Counted from the stretch's first letter, positions 48,533 to 60,025 are shown. The stretch: DNA of 64,000 nt from Rapana venosa (GCA_028751875.1 CM054165.1:23441170-23505169), one strand, 5' to 3'. Notes: a model not told the origin generated them from the sequence alone. A program made the numbers and translations.

Positions 48533-48718
48533 GATCTGGAATCTGCCCCATGGAGACAGCCGCTGAAAAGGGGGGCCGCGGGGGGCAGCTTGACGGGAGG
48601 CAGAGGGGAAAGGGGCAGCCTGGCACCCAGCGCTGTAAAACCGATGCGGGCATCTTTCCCCCTTGGGTACCCCCCAGTGCTGTGGATTTTCTGCAGTGGG
48701 CCGACACATCTTTGAAAG
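48533..48718 (+). CDS. ABCC4: ABCC4-like signature/Walker B exon, noisy copy
   Basis: Same exon as 33609-33789 with many errors. GGATCTGGAATCTGCCCCAT and GGAGACAGC are recognisable, as are AGCGCTGTA and GTGCTGTGGAT. It retains the G missing from the cleaner copy, which shows the two copies come from independent reads or consensus steps. Confidence 0.7.
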
Positions 48719-51700
48719 TAAAGATTTGACCTTTTTTTTAAAAATAAAAATTCGAACAATAAACCCGGTGGGTTTTGGCTTTTCGTCATTGTGGGATTTT
48801 TGGGATATTTTGGGGCCGTGGTCCCCGGGAAAAAAAGTGTATAGTGTTTTCCCCCCCCCCCCACCCCCTCTCAAAAAAAAAAAGCCCTATTTCTGAATGT
48901 CCCCAAAAAAGTATTTTTAAAAAAAACTTTAAAAAAAAAGACTTGCAAAAAGCGTGGGTTTTTAAAAATTCCCGTTCAATTTTTGGGTTTATTACCTCCT
49001 GCGTCGTATTTTTCGCCCTGAACAAAAAACTGAGTTTTTTGCTTTTTGCCCCCATCAAGCCCCCACCTGTTTAAAGGTTTCCCCCATTTTTATACCCTCC
49101 CTTCAAATTTCTTTCCGGCTGGTCTGCCAGCTTTATTATCCGCTCCCTTTAATGCATACAAAACTCTGGGAGCTCGAATAGGGCCTCAGAAAGAACAAAA
49201 CGAGAAAATTACTCCTCTCTTTTCGATCTCTCCCCTGGGTGCCCGTGCCACGGAGAAACTAAAGATCCAAATACCCCCTTTACAAACGCCTCCCTAAAAA
49301 AGCACCCTTTCCCAAACCCCGGGGAATTTTCTTCACTGTACACCCTTTTCATTCCCTCCGGGGTCTGGGTGCCGATATCTTGGGGCTTAAGAAAAACCTA
49401 GATTCAAACCCCTCTACCGTTTGGGCCCTCCCCCTTTCCTGTTTTTTGGTCCATTTGGGTTGGAATGACCTCCCTTTCTCCCTTCGCCCAAAAACCTACT
49501 TATGACCCCTTTTTAAATCTGGCCCCAAAACACATTTATTTCAAACCTAAGATTCTCCCCCCTTCTCCTTTTCTTTTTGTCCCTGCCCTCAACCAAACCC
49601 CCAAAAACCCCCTCACCCTCCGGGGTGTACAACCTTTTATGTGTTTGGTGTGTGTGTGTGCACGCGAGCATTGGGTTTTACATTTTTAAATTTTTATATA
49701 AAAAAAAAATTAAACCCTACGGCTAACCATGTTAATGGTAGGGTGAAATGAAAACGCCTTTTATTTTGGGGGTTTTTTGCAGGATATAGTCTATATAAAT
49801 TCCCTTTATTATTAAAATGTTTTTTTTTTTTTGGGTTTTTTTTAATGAAAAAAAAAAAAAAGACCCAAATGGGGCCGTCATGGGGCTGTCCCCCGGGGAA
49901 TCAAGGGTGGGGTGAAATTTTATGTACCGGGGTTACGTGTGAAATATTTTACAAGGGTTATTAAAAGGGGTGATGACTGTTATTTCAAGTGTAAAATACG
50001 GTGTGACTATGTACAGGTGAATAGAAGGTGTGAGTGACTGTTTTGCAAAGGTTTATAGTTGGGCTATGTACGGTTTTATCCCAAAATTTTAAATTTACAG
50101 GGGTATCAAGGGGTGAAATATTTACAGGTGTTTTTTAAAATTAATTTTTGACTATGTACAGGTTTATGCAAAAGGGGGTGAAAAATTTTACAAAGGGGTT
50201 TTACATTGTGGGGGAGTAACTGTATGTACAGGGTGTATATAACATATTATTCATACCTTTTGACCCACTATACGTAAAAGGTGTATTCAAAGGGGGTGGC
50301 TGCCCGTACCCGGTTAACAAGGGTTTTGATATGTGGGAGGTGTAAAAACAAGGTTGACTGACCCGTATGCAAGGTGTGGTTTTAAAGTGTGACTGACTGT
50401 TTGTACAAGGTGTAACCAAAATTGTACTATCACCCCCATGTATACAAAGGGGTTTTGGGCTATGACAGTGTTTTTCAAGGTGTGGGCTATGTAAAGGTGA
50501 TACAAGGTGTGATGGAACTATAGGAAAGGTGTTACAAGGTGTGATTTAACAAATTTTATCAAGGTTTTTAACTGACTGTATGTTTCCAAATTGTACCAAA
50601 GGGGTGATTTTTACAGGGTGTATACAAGGTGTGCCCAAGGGCCCCGGGTATACAAGGGGGTGACTGACTTGGGACCGGTTTACAAATGGGAACTGAAAGT
50701 ATGCACAGGGTTGTAAAGGTTTTGACTATGTACGGTGTAAAACTAAGGTGTGACTACACAAAGTACAGGGGTAACAAGGTGGACTGAAATGTTTCAAGGG
50801 TAAAACAAGTGTGACTGACACAATTTAAAAGGTGTATAGAAGGGTAAACTGACACTGGTACAGGGGTATTTAAAGGGTTTTTTTTGTAAACTGACACAAA
50901 GTACAGGTGAAAACAGGGGGTGAGGAAGAAAACCCAGGGTTCTGGTTTAATCCCCCCAGCTGCTACCCGAAACCCTTTCTGATCCAAACCTATTCCCCAC
51001 CGAGGGGAGTTTCAGTCAGGTTTTTGCTTTGCTCATCAGGATTGTTTTTTTTTTGCGGGGGTTTGTTTTTTTGTTCGTTTTTTTGTTGTTTATCTTTTTT
51101 CCTTTTTTTGTTGTTGTTGTTTTTCTTTTCCATTTCTGTTGCTGTTGTTTTTTAAACTTTTTTTAGTTTTATTGTTTTTTGTTTTTTCTTTTTTTTTTAT
51201 TGTTGTGTTGTTGTCTTGTTCAGTTTTTTTTTTTTTTTTCCCAAAATTGTTTTGCTTTTTGGGTTTTTTTGTTTTTTTTTCAGTTTTCCCCTTTCTGTCC
51301 TTTTTAGTTTTTCTTGTTGTCTTTTTCGTTTTCCCTTTCTGTCCTTTTTAAATTTTTTCTTGTTGTCTTTTTTAAATTTTTTTTGCTGGTTTTTCCCCCT
51401 TTTCATTTTTTTTGGTTTTCCTTTTCAGTTTTTTCCTTTTTGTCTTTTTTAGTTTTCCCTTTCTGTCCTTTTTCAGTTTTCTTTTGGGCTTTTTTTAGTT
51501 TTTTTGTTGTTTTTTTTCAGTTTTCTTTCTGTCCTTTTCATTTTCTGTTGTCTTTTTCAGTTTTTTTGCTGCCTTTTCGTTTTCTTTTTTTTTCGTTTGG
51601 TTGGTTTTTTTTTCTTCAGTGGTTCTTTTTTTGGATTTTTTGTTATTGTCCTTTTTTTTTTTTGTTATTTTTTAATTTTTTCTTTTGTTCTCTTTTTCAG

Positions 51701-52570
51701 TTTTAATTTTTGTTTTCTTTTTCCCTTTTGGGTTTTCTTTTTAGTTTTTGGGTTTTTTTTTGTTTTTGTTTTTTAGTTTGTTGTTTTAAAGTTTTGTTGT
51801 TGTCTTTTTTCAGCTGTGTTTTTTTTCTCTTTTCTCTTTTCTTTTTGTTTTATATGTCCCCGTTTTTCCCTTGTCTCTGTTCTCTCTCTCCCCTCTCTTC
51901 ATCACGTCTCTCCCTTTTCTGTCTCCTCCCCCCCCCCAGTCCTCCCGTTTTCATTTATAGGGAAAATCTCATTGTAAGAATTGATAATTTTTGTGAACCC
52001 GCCATCAAACACCAATTTATTATGTGTGACAGGGGAAATTGAAGCCCAAGTCCTAACCTGTGGGGCCATGTAGTTTTTTTTTACAATTTAGCGACCCGGG
52101 GGGGAGGAGAACCCAAACGGGTTTGAGTTTTTAAATTCACAAGTTTACAGTACAGGTTCGAGTTCCAAAAGGGGGTTTTTTTCCCCTGAAAATTTTTCAT
52201 ATGCGGGCTCCTGTCCCTCAAAAAATCCATTAGATGAGACTGTAAATTTGATTTTTTTCTGCAAGATATAGCGCTTTAAAAATTCCCTTTATTATTATTA
52301 TAAACTGGGGTTCCCCGTATGCATGCAATTTTAAATGGGTTCCCCTTTTAAGGCATGCAGAGGGAAATGGGTTCCCTTTTATTTCCAAAGCAGAGTAGAC
52401 TGGGTTCCCTTTTAAAAAAATTTCAGATGAAATTTGGTTCCATGTATGAATTTTTAAATTTTTAAATGGGTTTATTATGAAAGTAGATTTTAAAAACTGG
52501 GTTTCCCATGGTATGAATTAAAAAGTAAAAATTTTGGGTTTCCCCTGTATTTTAAATTTCACATGGGGAA

Positions 52571-52863
52571 TTTCTTTCGCACCCGTGCTAAAATTTTGCT
52601 TTTGTCATAAGTGTTTGGCCATTTTGTGCCAGTAGGAAAGACAAAAAAATGAAAACAAAAGCGGGTGCTTGCTGGTGCCCCGGGTTTGGACACCATCCCA
52701 AAAAAAAAGAATGAGCAAACAAGTCACCTACACAAAAAACTCCCCCAATTCGGGAACTTTAGGGGCCCAGCCAAATAACAAACAAATAAAAACGCGAAGA
52801 AAAAAAAACTGACCCCAGAGGGCTTCTTGCTGTGGGGGCAGGGCCAAAAGGGGGTTTGGGGTT
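52571..52863. other. Noisy intronic sequence
   Basis: Continues the low-fidelity sequence past the end of the duplicated part. A SINE-A body fragment (GTGCCAGTAGG, about 52630) is faintly visible. Confidence 0.4.
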
Positions 52864-53150
52864 TTGGGGGCCTTCAAAGGGGTGAAACAATCCCGGGGTC
52901 GACTTTGCCCAGCTTTGGAAAGAAACAATCGGGAGGAGAGTTTTTCGGTAGACCCCCCCCATGGCGCCCACTCTGACCGCGTTAAACCTCCGCCTTCCTG
53001 GGTTTCCCCGTTTCGCTCAATTTTCCCCCCCCACCTCCCATTTTGAGGTAGGGCGTGGGCTGATCGTTTTACTGCTGTTCCTTGGCCCAGGCCAAAGGCC
53101 CGTGTCAGTTATTGATGGGCAGTGATTGCCAAGGCCCCGCACTTAGTGCA
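52864..53150 (+). CDS. Possible ABCC NBD1-TMD2 linker / TM7 exon in noisy sequence
   Basis: About 52910-53000 reads LERNNREESFSVDPPHGAHS, polar and serine-rich like the regulatory linker. About 53045-53135 reads GRGLIVLLLFL then QAK and QLLMGSD, resembling the first TMD2 helix of MRP4 (AHWIVFIFLILL...QDWW). Frames shift between them and no clean splice sites are visible. Alternatives are an unrelated hydrophobic stretch or a second version of the exon at 55452. Confidence 0.3.
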
Positions 53151-53640
53151 GTTATGTTGTTAAAAAATGTTTTGTTTGAGATTGCCTTCAGCCCGGGCAA
53201 ACCCCCTTTAAAACAACAAAAACCCGCATCTCCTTTAAAAAGGGGAGAAAAAAACCCTGAAGGGCCGGGGTAAGGCTGCCTTAAAGGGGCCCGGTTTCTT
53301 AGAAAAGTTTTTTCACGCAAATTCTCATGCAGTGTGCAGTTTTAAATTAAAAGGGCTTCCTGGTTTTGGGGCCCGGGGGGATAATGAGCAGAGTGCACAT
53401 TTCAGGGTGACCCCCCAGTGTTGTGCTGAGGAACGCCAAAAAACTGCGCTGTTTTCAGTTTTGGGTTTTTAAACCCCAATCATCGTTTTTTGTTTTGGGG
53501 GTTCCCAATTAAAAACCCCGAGAGTTGCCCGCATAATACCCTTATCAAACCTGGGAATCCAAAAAATGGAAGTAGTCTTTTTTTGGGGCCCGGGAAAATT
53601 TAAAAATAACATTTTAAAAGGTTTTTCCTTTTTGTGCTGC
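53151..53640. other. Noisy non-coding stretch
   Basis: No feature recognised; low-fidelity sequence. Confidence 0.4.
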
Positions 53641-55451
53641 AACCGTGCATTTTAATATAGCTAAACATTTGAATAAATTTTTTCCCTGTATATTTAGAAT
53701 GTTTTTCAGTTTTTAGTTTTAACCTTTGGGGAAAGGAAAGCCATGTTTTAATTGGGAAACCAATTTCAGTTTGAATATAACATTTTTAATGGTTTTTACC
53801 ATTTTAACCCCAAAACCCAGTGCAGTTTGAATATAAACATTTGAAGGTATCCCCTTGGGAGCAAAAAAGCCCCGTGGAGTTTTTGTATGATATTTGAATG
53901 CTTGCCAGGGGTAATTTGGGCCCCGGGGCCGTTTTAAAATAACATTTGACTGGTATCATTTTTAATTGGGGCCCAGTGGGAGTTTGAATTTTAACTTTGA
54001 AAAGGTAAAACCCTGTTTTAAACCAAAAAAACCCTGCAAATTTTAATTTAGCATTTGACTTTGGGATGCCGTGTTAGTTGGAAACCTTGCCGTTTGAGTT
54101 AACATTTTAAAGCTATTTCCTGGGGTAACCAAAAACCCGTGCATTTTTAGAAAAACCCTTTTACTGGTCATGTTTTAACCAAAAAACCCTGCAGTTTGAA
54201 TATAGTTTTTACTGGTATGCCCTGTGTTATTTGGGGGCCCAGTGCGTTTTTAACACAACATTTTACTGGTTGCCATTGTAAAACCCAAAAAAAAGTGCAA
54301 TTTTAATATACATTTGACTGGTTTTACCCGGGGTAGAAAAAAACCCCCGGGGCAGTTTGAAATATAACATTTGAAAGGGCCATGTGTAAAACCCAAAAAA
54401 CCCGTGCAGTTTGATTTTTGATATTTGACTGGTAGCCCTAGGGAACAAAAAAACCCGGCAGTTTGAATTATAACTTTTTAATTGGGATGGCCCCTGTGTA
54501 ACCAAAACCCGTGCAGTTTGAAAAATAACATTTGACTGGTATGCCATGTTAATTGGGAACCCCCCGCGTTTGAATAAACATTTGAATGGTATACCCTGTG
54601 TAACCAAAAACCAGTGCAGTTTGAATAAACATTTGAATGGAAAACCCTGTTGGGAGCCAAAAACCCGTGCAGTTTTTAATATAACTTTCGACTGTTTTTG
54701 GGCCCTTGTACCCCAAAAAAAAAATTTCAGTTTTTAATATAAAAATTTGACTGGTATACCATGAAATTTTTTTGGGACCCCCCGGCCCGTTTTTGGGATA
54801 TAAAAATTTTGAATGGTTAAGCCGTGTATAAAGGGGGGAAAACCCTTGCAGTTTGAATATGATATTTGAATGTATGGGCCCCAAAATATTTGGGAAACCC
54901 GTGCAGTTTGAGTTTTAACACTTGGGCTGGTTTTCCCCTTTTAATTTGGGGCCCCGTTTCAGTTTTAAAAATAACATTTGACTTGGGGTTTCCGTGTGTA
55001 ACCAAAAAACCCGTCAGTTTTAAATTTTAACATTTGGATGTTGCCATGGTAAAAACCCAAAAAACCCGGGCAGTTTGGGGGTATGGAAAAAATTTGCCCG
55101 GTTTCCTTTTGTAATGGGAACCCCAATTTCAAATGAATGTAACAATTTTAATGAAATGCTGTGTTTTAGGTGGAACCATTGGGAGTTTGAAAATAATTTT
55201 TGAAAGGTTTTGCTTTAAAAATTTTTTAAACCCTGGCCCGTTTGGGAAAATAACATTTTAAAGGGATCCATGTGTAACCAAAAACCATGCAGTTTGAATA
55301 CAACATTTGAAATGGAAAGCCAAGTTAACCAAAAACCATGCAGTTTGAAAATATAAAATTTGGGCTGTTTTGGTGTTTTAATTGGGGACCCAGTGCAGTT
55401 TTTAACATAAAAAGTTGACTGGTATGGTTTTGTAGCCGGAAACCAGTGCAG
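53641..55451 (+). repeat. ~50-bp minisatellite carrying the acceptor of the next exon (noisy)
   Basis: About 34 units of the type TTTGAATATAACATTTGACT, GGTATGCCATGTGTAACC, AAAAACCCGTGCAG. The last unit ends GGAAACCAGTGCAG directly at the exon starting 55452, so the repeat unit includes the 3' splice site. Base-level detail is blurred by low sequence quality, but the period and the CAG position are regular. Confidence 0.8.
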
Positions 55452-55585
55452 CCCGCCAGAGGAGGAGGAGCGACAGAAGGGGCGGTGGGCATGAGGGTGT
55501 ATTGGAGTACTTCAAAACGAGCCGGGTGTTTTCAAGTTCCTCCTTCTTGTCTTCTTCAACCTTCATCGGCCAAAACCCCCTACAC
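55452..55585 (+). CDS. ABCC4: ABCC4-like transporter, NBD1-TMD2 linker and elbow-helix exon (two indels)
   Basis: Using three frames in turn it reads EEEERQKG, AVGMRVYW, then EYFKTSRVF. This matches the segment of MRP4 just before TM7 (EGKVGFQAYKNYF in human). The frame breaks at two G-runs (about 55480 and 55505), each one G short, which is typical of homopolymer undercalling. The acceptor is the last unit of the minisatellite (CCAGTGCAG). The 3' boundary is uncertain: hydrophobic coding continues to about 55575 (SSTFIGQNPLHRG), followed by (GT)n. Confidence 0.65.
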
Positions 55586-55691
55586 AGGGGTGATTGGTTG
55601 GTGTTTCCCTCTGGGCGTGTGTGTATTTGTGTAGGTGTGTGTGTAGGTGTGGGTGTGTGTAGTGTTTGTTGGTGTGGGTGTGTGTGTGTGT

Positions 55692-55992
55692 AAAAAGTAA
55701 AGGTAAAGGTGTCCCATAACCCTATATTAAGGTCGTAGGGGAGCGAGGCGTCAGAGACCTCACTTCTCTAGGGCCAGCGTATTGAGGGCGGCGCCCATCT
55801 CCTCTCCCTCGCTGCTTTACCTTCCCTGACCCTAAAGAGGGCAGGTACCCATTTACAGCTGGGTGAACTGGGAGAACTGTACTGAAGCCAAGGCGCGCAA
55901 ACGGTCACCCATCCAACTTGGTAACCACGCTCGACGCTGCTTAACTTGGCTGGGGGAAAGCGAGTGCTCCGACCACTGAGCTACCCCATCCA
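55692..55992 (-). mobile_element. SINE family B (tRNA/5S hybrid head), minus strand
   Basis: On the minus strand it begins GGGGTAGCTCAGTGGTCGGA, continues AAGTTAAGCAGCGTCGAGCG and GTTGGATGGGTGACCG (5S rRNA box A to box C), then GTAAATGGGTACCTGCCCTC and GAGATGGGCGCCGCCCTCAA, and ends in ACCTTTACCTTTACTTTTTA. Better preserved than the copy at 6284. Confidence 0.85.
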
Positions 55993-56153
55993 TACACATG
56001 AACATTGTTGTATGTATTCATGCATACATTTATTAGGACAGGAGCGCATGTCTTTGTGAAGAAAGAAGGGGGTGGGATGGGGGCCAGAGAGAGAGAGGGA
56101 AGGAAAGAGGGAGGGAAGAAGGGATCAAGGGAGAGAGAGAACTCTGAACAGGT

Positions 56154-58640
56154 TTAACCCTCTTTTGCGGCGAGCGTTCGGGAACGTTCAAGAAAAAACA
56201 TGGCGCGAAATCGGCGAACGTACGGGAACGTTCGGATTACACGTGGTCGTTACGGGCGCTTCCATTTTGTTCGCGTCACATGGTAGTCACATGACCGCTT
56301 TAGCCTCGTTTTCAGCATACATTCTTCTTTCCTTTTGACACCATTTAATGGCGCTGGAAGCGTGGTTTCGTTCTCCCGCGAATTTTTGAAGTCGATCTAG
56401 CGATCTAGCGAATTCAACATGGAGGACGAGGATTTCTACCGATTGTTGTTCGAGGACAGTGACGATGATTCCGATTTTAGGGATATGACATTTCTGAGCT
56501 GCGTGAGGTTTCAAGGCAATGAGAGTGACCTAGATATGTTATTTTGAAAACTTAGAATTTCGCCGGGCAGATTCTCCAGAAACTTCGAGCGATGAAGAAG
56601 AAGTTGAACCTCACGATCTAGGAGCGAGGTCGGCAACAACATCGGAGGTCAGCGTTTCGAATTTTGAGAGTTTTTCTGCCCTGAGCATGATTTAGAGGTT
56701 GGGGCAAAGTCCATTTGATTATTTTAGTTTGCTTGTACCGAACAATTTTTATGAGATGGTGCGCGATCAAACGAATCTGTACGCTGAACAGAGGGAAGTT
56801 CAGTCGGGCAAGGAAGACAAAAAATGGAAGCCTGTGACCGAGGAAGAAGTAAAACTTATTTTGCCATTGGGATCATCATGGGCATTGTGAAGCTTCCCAG
56901 CAAAGGAACTATTGGGCCAATGATGACAGAGTGAATATTCCTGCAGTTGCAAAGCTCATGAGCCAAAATAGGTTTGAAAAAATATCACAATATACTTGCA
57001 CTTGAACGATAACAGCAAGCACATAGCTCGGGCCAGGAAGGTTTTGACCCTCTTTTCAAAGTTCGTCCTTTGATTGATATGACAACAACAAACTTCAAGA
57101 AATATTTCAAACCACCCAGGAACTGAGCATTGATGAGCCATGGTCAGCTTCAGTGGCAGGCTCCACTTCAAAACAATACATCAAAGGAAAACCTACTCAT
57201 GGGGGATCAAGATCTGGTGCTGTGCTGACCCCAGACAGGCTACCTCCTGACCTTTGATGTATACACAGGAAAGACCCAGACACTAGCACCAGGTAAGTTA
57301 TTTCCTTTTTTTTTCTTTTTGGTTTTTATTTGTTGGTAAGTATATTAGAGAGAACCCAAACAAACAAAAGGAGGGGGGGGGGGGGGTATTGTAAGTGTGA
57401 TGGGATGAAGAAAGATGGCATTCAGATTTATGGTTGTGTGTATGATTATGAATAATATGATTGTTATATTCAAATGCTAATTTCCACTGTTTTCTTTCAA
57501 CAGGTTTCAGGTATGTTGTAAAAAAAAAAAAGAAGAAAAGAAAAAAGTGAAATAAGTCAGTCTAGGAGATACATACCTGTTGCTATCCTTTCAGGTGGAC
57601 TGGGTCACCACGTTGTTTTGAAGCTGACCGAGGACTAACCTGGGAAGAATCACCACCTGTTCTTCGACAATTTCTTCAACTCTGTGGCCCTGCAGGAGGA
57701 CTTGCTGCAGAAGAAGACCTAGCATGTGGCACCATACGGGTCAACCGAAGCAGTGGCCCAAAGACATGGTCTTTACCCAGCGTACGCCAAAGGCCCAGCG
57801 CCTGAAGAAGGGGAGACCAGGATGCGGCAGAGAGGGACATGGTGGCAACAGCCTGGCATGACAAGAGGTGGTGACAGTGCTTTCCACTGGGGGCAGCCTA
57901 CCATGGGGACTGCACAGCGTCGTGGTGACAGAGGTAAGTTCATAACTGATAATCAGTAGTGACAAACCTTTTTTCCCAGGGAAAAAGGTAAGTTCAGTAC
58001 CAGTAATAAATCAGTTTTTCTTTTTCAGGAATAAAAGGGCCCGGGATTTTTCTAATTGACAAGTTTTTCTTTTCAGGAAATATATAAATTATTTTTACAG
58101 AAAAAATTTTAAATTTTAAATTTTGGGAATATATTTGCAGGAAGACTTTTGAAAAGATACCAACCCCTGTGCGGTCTAAAAAACCCAAACCCAAGGGGAG
58201 GAGTGAACCCTTCGACCCCCCGCTCCTACTACACCCTTTGGTCGGGTCCAAAAAGGGTGGGGGGTATCTCCTGGGGGTTCCCCCTTTTAATAAACCATTT
58301 TAATTGCAGTACCCCTGAAAAAAAGCTGTGCCCACTTCCCACGCCAGAAGAATTTAAAAATTGGGCACGACATTTTTCAATTTTCGTCGGCGGTGTTGAC
58401 CTTTAAAAAAAGAACAAGTGCATACCACGACAGCAGAAACCCCTTTGGCTCATTCCGGGGAAGGGCCATCATTACCCTCTGGAACATCAGGGGGTCAAGA
58501 TGACAGGCAAGCAAAGAATTGTTTCTCTGCCAAAAAAAGGCCCCCGGGAACAGCGAAGGAAAAGGGGGGTCCATCCCCCTTTCTATGTGTTTTGTGCAAG
58601 GTCAACTTGTAAAAAGGGCTCTGTTTTGAAACAGTTCCTG
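56154..58640 (+). mobile_element. piggyBac-type DNA transposon remnant
   Basis: The left end is TTAA (56154-56157) followed by CCCTCTTTTGCGG, as expected for a piggyBac terminus at its TTAA target. The transposase is broken: ATG 56419 MEDEDFYRLLFEDSDDDSDF; SSDEEEVEPHD; FYEMVRDQTNLYA; LFKVRPLIDM; LSIDE (first catalytic Asp, ~57130); HHLFFDNFFNSVALQEDLL (second Asp, ~57660); CGTIRVNR and RQRG pieces; and a C-terminal Cys-rich LCVLCKVNL region (~58580). Stops and shifts occur throughout. From about 57960 the sequence turns noisy. The right terminus was not identified. Confidence 0.8.
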
Positions 58641-59439
58641 CACAATTTTTCCCAGTAGTTTTCCCCTCTTTTTTTTTATTTTTTTTTTGTTTTTTAAAGT
58701 TAAAAACATTTCCCAAAATTTTCTTTTAAATTTTTCTTTGCATTTTGGCGAAACCCTTTCTTTTGACTAAAATTTAGGTGATGTTTGAGCAAAAAATTTT
58801 CCCAAAAAAGGGACACACCAAGACATTTTATTTAAATTTTAAAGCTTTAAAGGGGACCCCCCTTTGATACTGATGTCCTGAAATGAAAAGTTTTAACTGC
58901 CTTTTTTTTTTTTTTTATTGCTTTTGACGATGGGGGGTATCAATCCCCAGCCGATTACAAGTAAATTTCGTTTTTGGATTTTTTTCTGAAGTCATGTATC
59001 ATCAAAGTAATTTAAACAATTAGTGTAAAATTTCTTTAAAAAAGTCCCAAAAAAATACAAAAAATAAAAAAAAAGTGAAATAATACCTGGATTATTTTTT
59101 TTAATTTGGGGTGTGATGCACCCAAACCCTTTTTTTCGGATTTTCTTTCCCCCGGCGTAGATTTAGAGTGTGTGTGGGCTCAAAAAGAGTCAGGGAAAAA
59201 AAGGGGTTTAAAGGGCATTGGGCCCTTTTGGGCCCAAAAAAAGGCAAAGGGAAAGGGAAAAAAAATGCAAAAAGAATCGGCACATTTTCCATCAAAACCA
59301 GCTCTCCTGGGGATCACACCAATACCTTTCCCAAAAAAAACAAAACAATAACACGATAAACCCTTTAAACAAAAACAAGTCAATCATAAAACATAATCAA
59401 AAGAACCACATCAAGCAGCCAAAAAATGACAAAATGGGA
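58641..59439. other. Noisy AT-rich intronic sequence
   Basis: No feature recognised. The many A and T runs are probably consensus errors. Confidence 0.4.
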
Positions 59440-59512
59440 AACAAGGGGTACACAAACAACATTTCGCCAGGATCCTGCCTCCCCCATGGGCTTCTTCGAC
59501 CCCAACCCGTCG
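59440..59512 (+). CDS. ABCC4: ABCC4-like transporter, TMD2 exon 3' part (copy 1)
   Basis: Reads FARILPPPMGFFDPNP and ends CCGTCG|GTGAGT. In MRP4 the same place is ILKAPVLFFDRNPIG, the intracellular coupling-helix region preceding GRILNRF. One C appears missing, since AACCC(C)GTCG would give NPVG with the split Gly completed by the exon at 60983. The left boundary is not resolved. A second version follows at 59640. Confidence 0.65.
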
Positions 59513-59707
59513 GTGAGTTGGGGGGTTGGGGTTTGGGTTCAGGTTGGTGTTTTTTTGTGGGGTGGGGGTTGGGGTGGGTTGGGGTGTGGGGGAGGGGGTG
59601 TGGTGGGGGGGGGGGGGCGTTTGTGTTGTTGGGCGGGAAATCCTGCGCTCGCCCATCACTTCTTCGACCCCAAACCCCTGTCGTGAGTTGGGTTCGGTTT
59701 GGATGGG

Positions 59708-59738
<31 letters not shown>

Positions 59739-59768
59739 GGGGGGGGGGGGATGGTTTTGTGTGGTGTG
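59513..59768. repeat. G-rich low-complexity intron start, twice
   Basis: Two similar G/T-rich stretches (GGGGGTTGGGGTTTGG; poly-G at 59716-59750) follow the two exon copies. Confidence 0.6.
59636..59692 (+). CDS. ABCC4: ABCC4-like TMD2 exon 3' part (copy 2)
   Basis: GAAATCCTGCGCTCGCCCAT, then CTTCTTCGACCCCAAACCCC and TGTCGTGAGTTGGG: the same exon end as 59512, now reading ILRSPI before small frame shifts, followed by the same intron start (GAGTTGGGTT). Given the poor quality here, a repeated piece of one exon is the simplest reading; a second tandem exon is possible. Confidence 0.45.
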
Positions 59769-60025
59769 TGTCCTTCCGATGAGACTATAAACTGAGGCCC
59801 CGTGTGCGAACGCATGCAGAACATCTTGCGCACGTGTTAAATCCTGTTCTGCTTTTCGAAAGAGTAGGCCATTGTGTGCCGGTGGGAACAGATGACAAAA
59901 TGTACAAAACCGCATACACGCGTGGACTGGATGTAAGAAAGCACATGAGTGCTTATTCCATTATCCTCGATACAGAAAAATTCAGTGCTATATAAATTCC
60001 ATACATTATTATTATTATTATTACC
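59769..60025 (+). mobile_element. SINE family A, head-less
   Basis: From TCCTTCCGATGAGACTATAA to AATTCAGTGCTATATAAATT and (ATT)n. Good quality sequence resumes here. Confidence 0.85.

Larger units (their letters stand above)
37403..52570 (+). other. Low-fidelity second copy of 23115-37402 (probable false duplication)
   Basis: Every element of 23.1-37.4 kb recurs in order and orientation: Walker A exon ~37912, GT block 38075, satellite 38365-39435, LINE 39455-46925, Q-loop exon ~47640, signature exon 48533-48718, LINE fragment 49110-49815, acceptor minisatellite 49880-50920, H-loop exon ~50910, T-rich array 51050-51810, SINE 52090-52300, minisatellite 52310-52560. Differences are dense and non-biological: bases are replaced by their neighbour so that runs of A, T, G or C appear everywhere. 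Reading frames are destroyed in exons and LINE ORFs alike. This fits an unpolished overlapping contig or haplotig better than a true tandem duplication. Confidence 0.85.

Noticed and set aside
37403..52570. True tandem segmental duplication producing a second transporter and a second LINE
   Set aside because: Divergence is uniform across coding and non-coding sequence and consists of artificial homopolymers; the same LINE insertion and satellite junctions are present in both.
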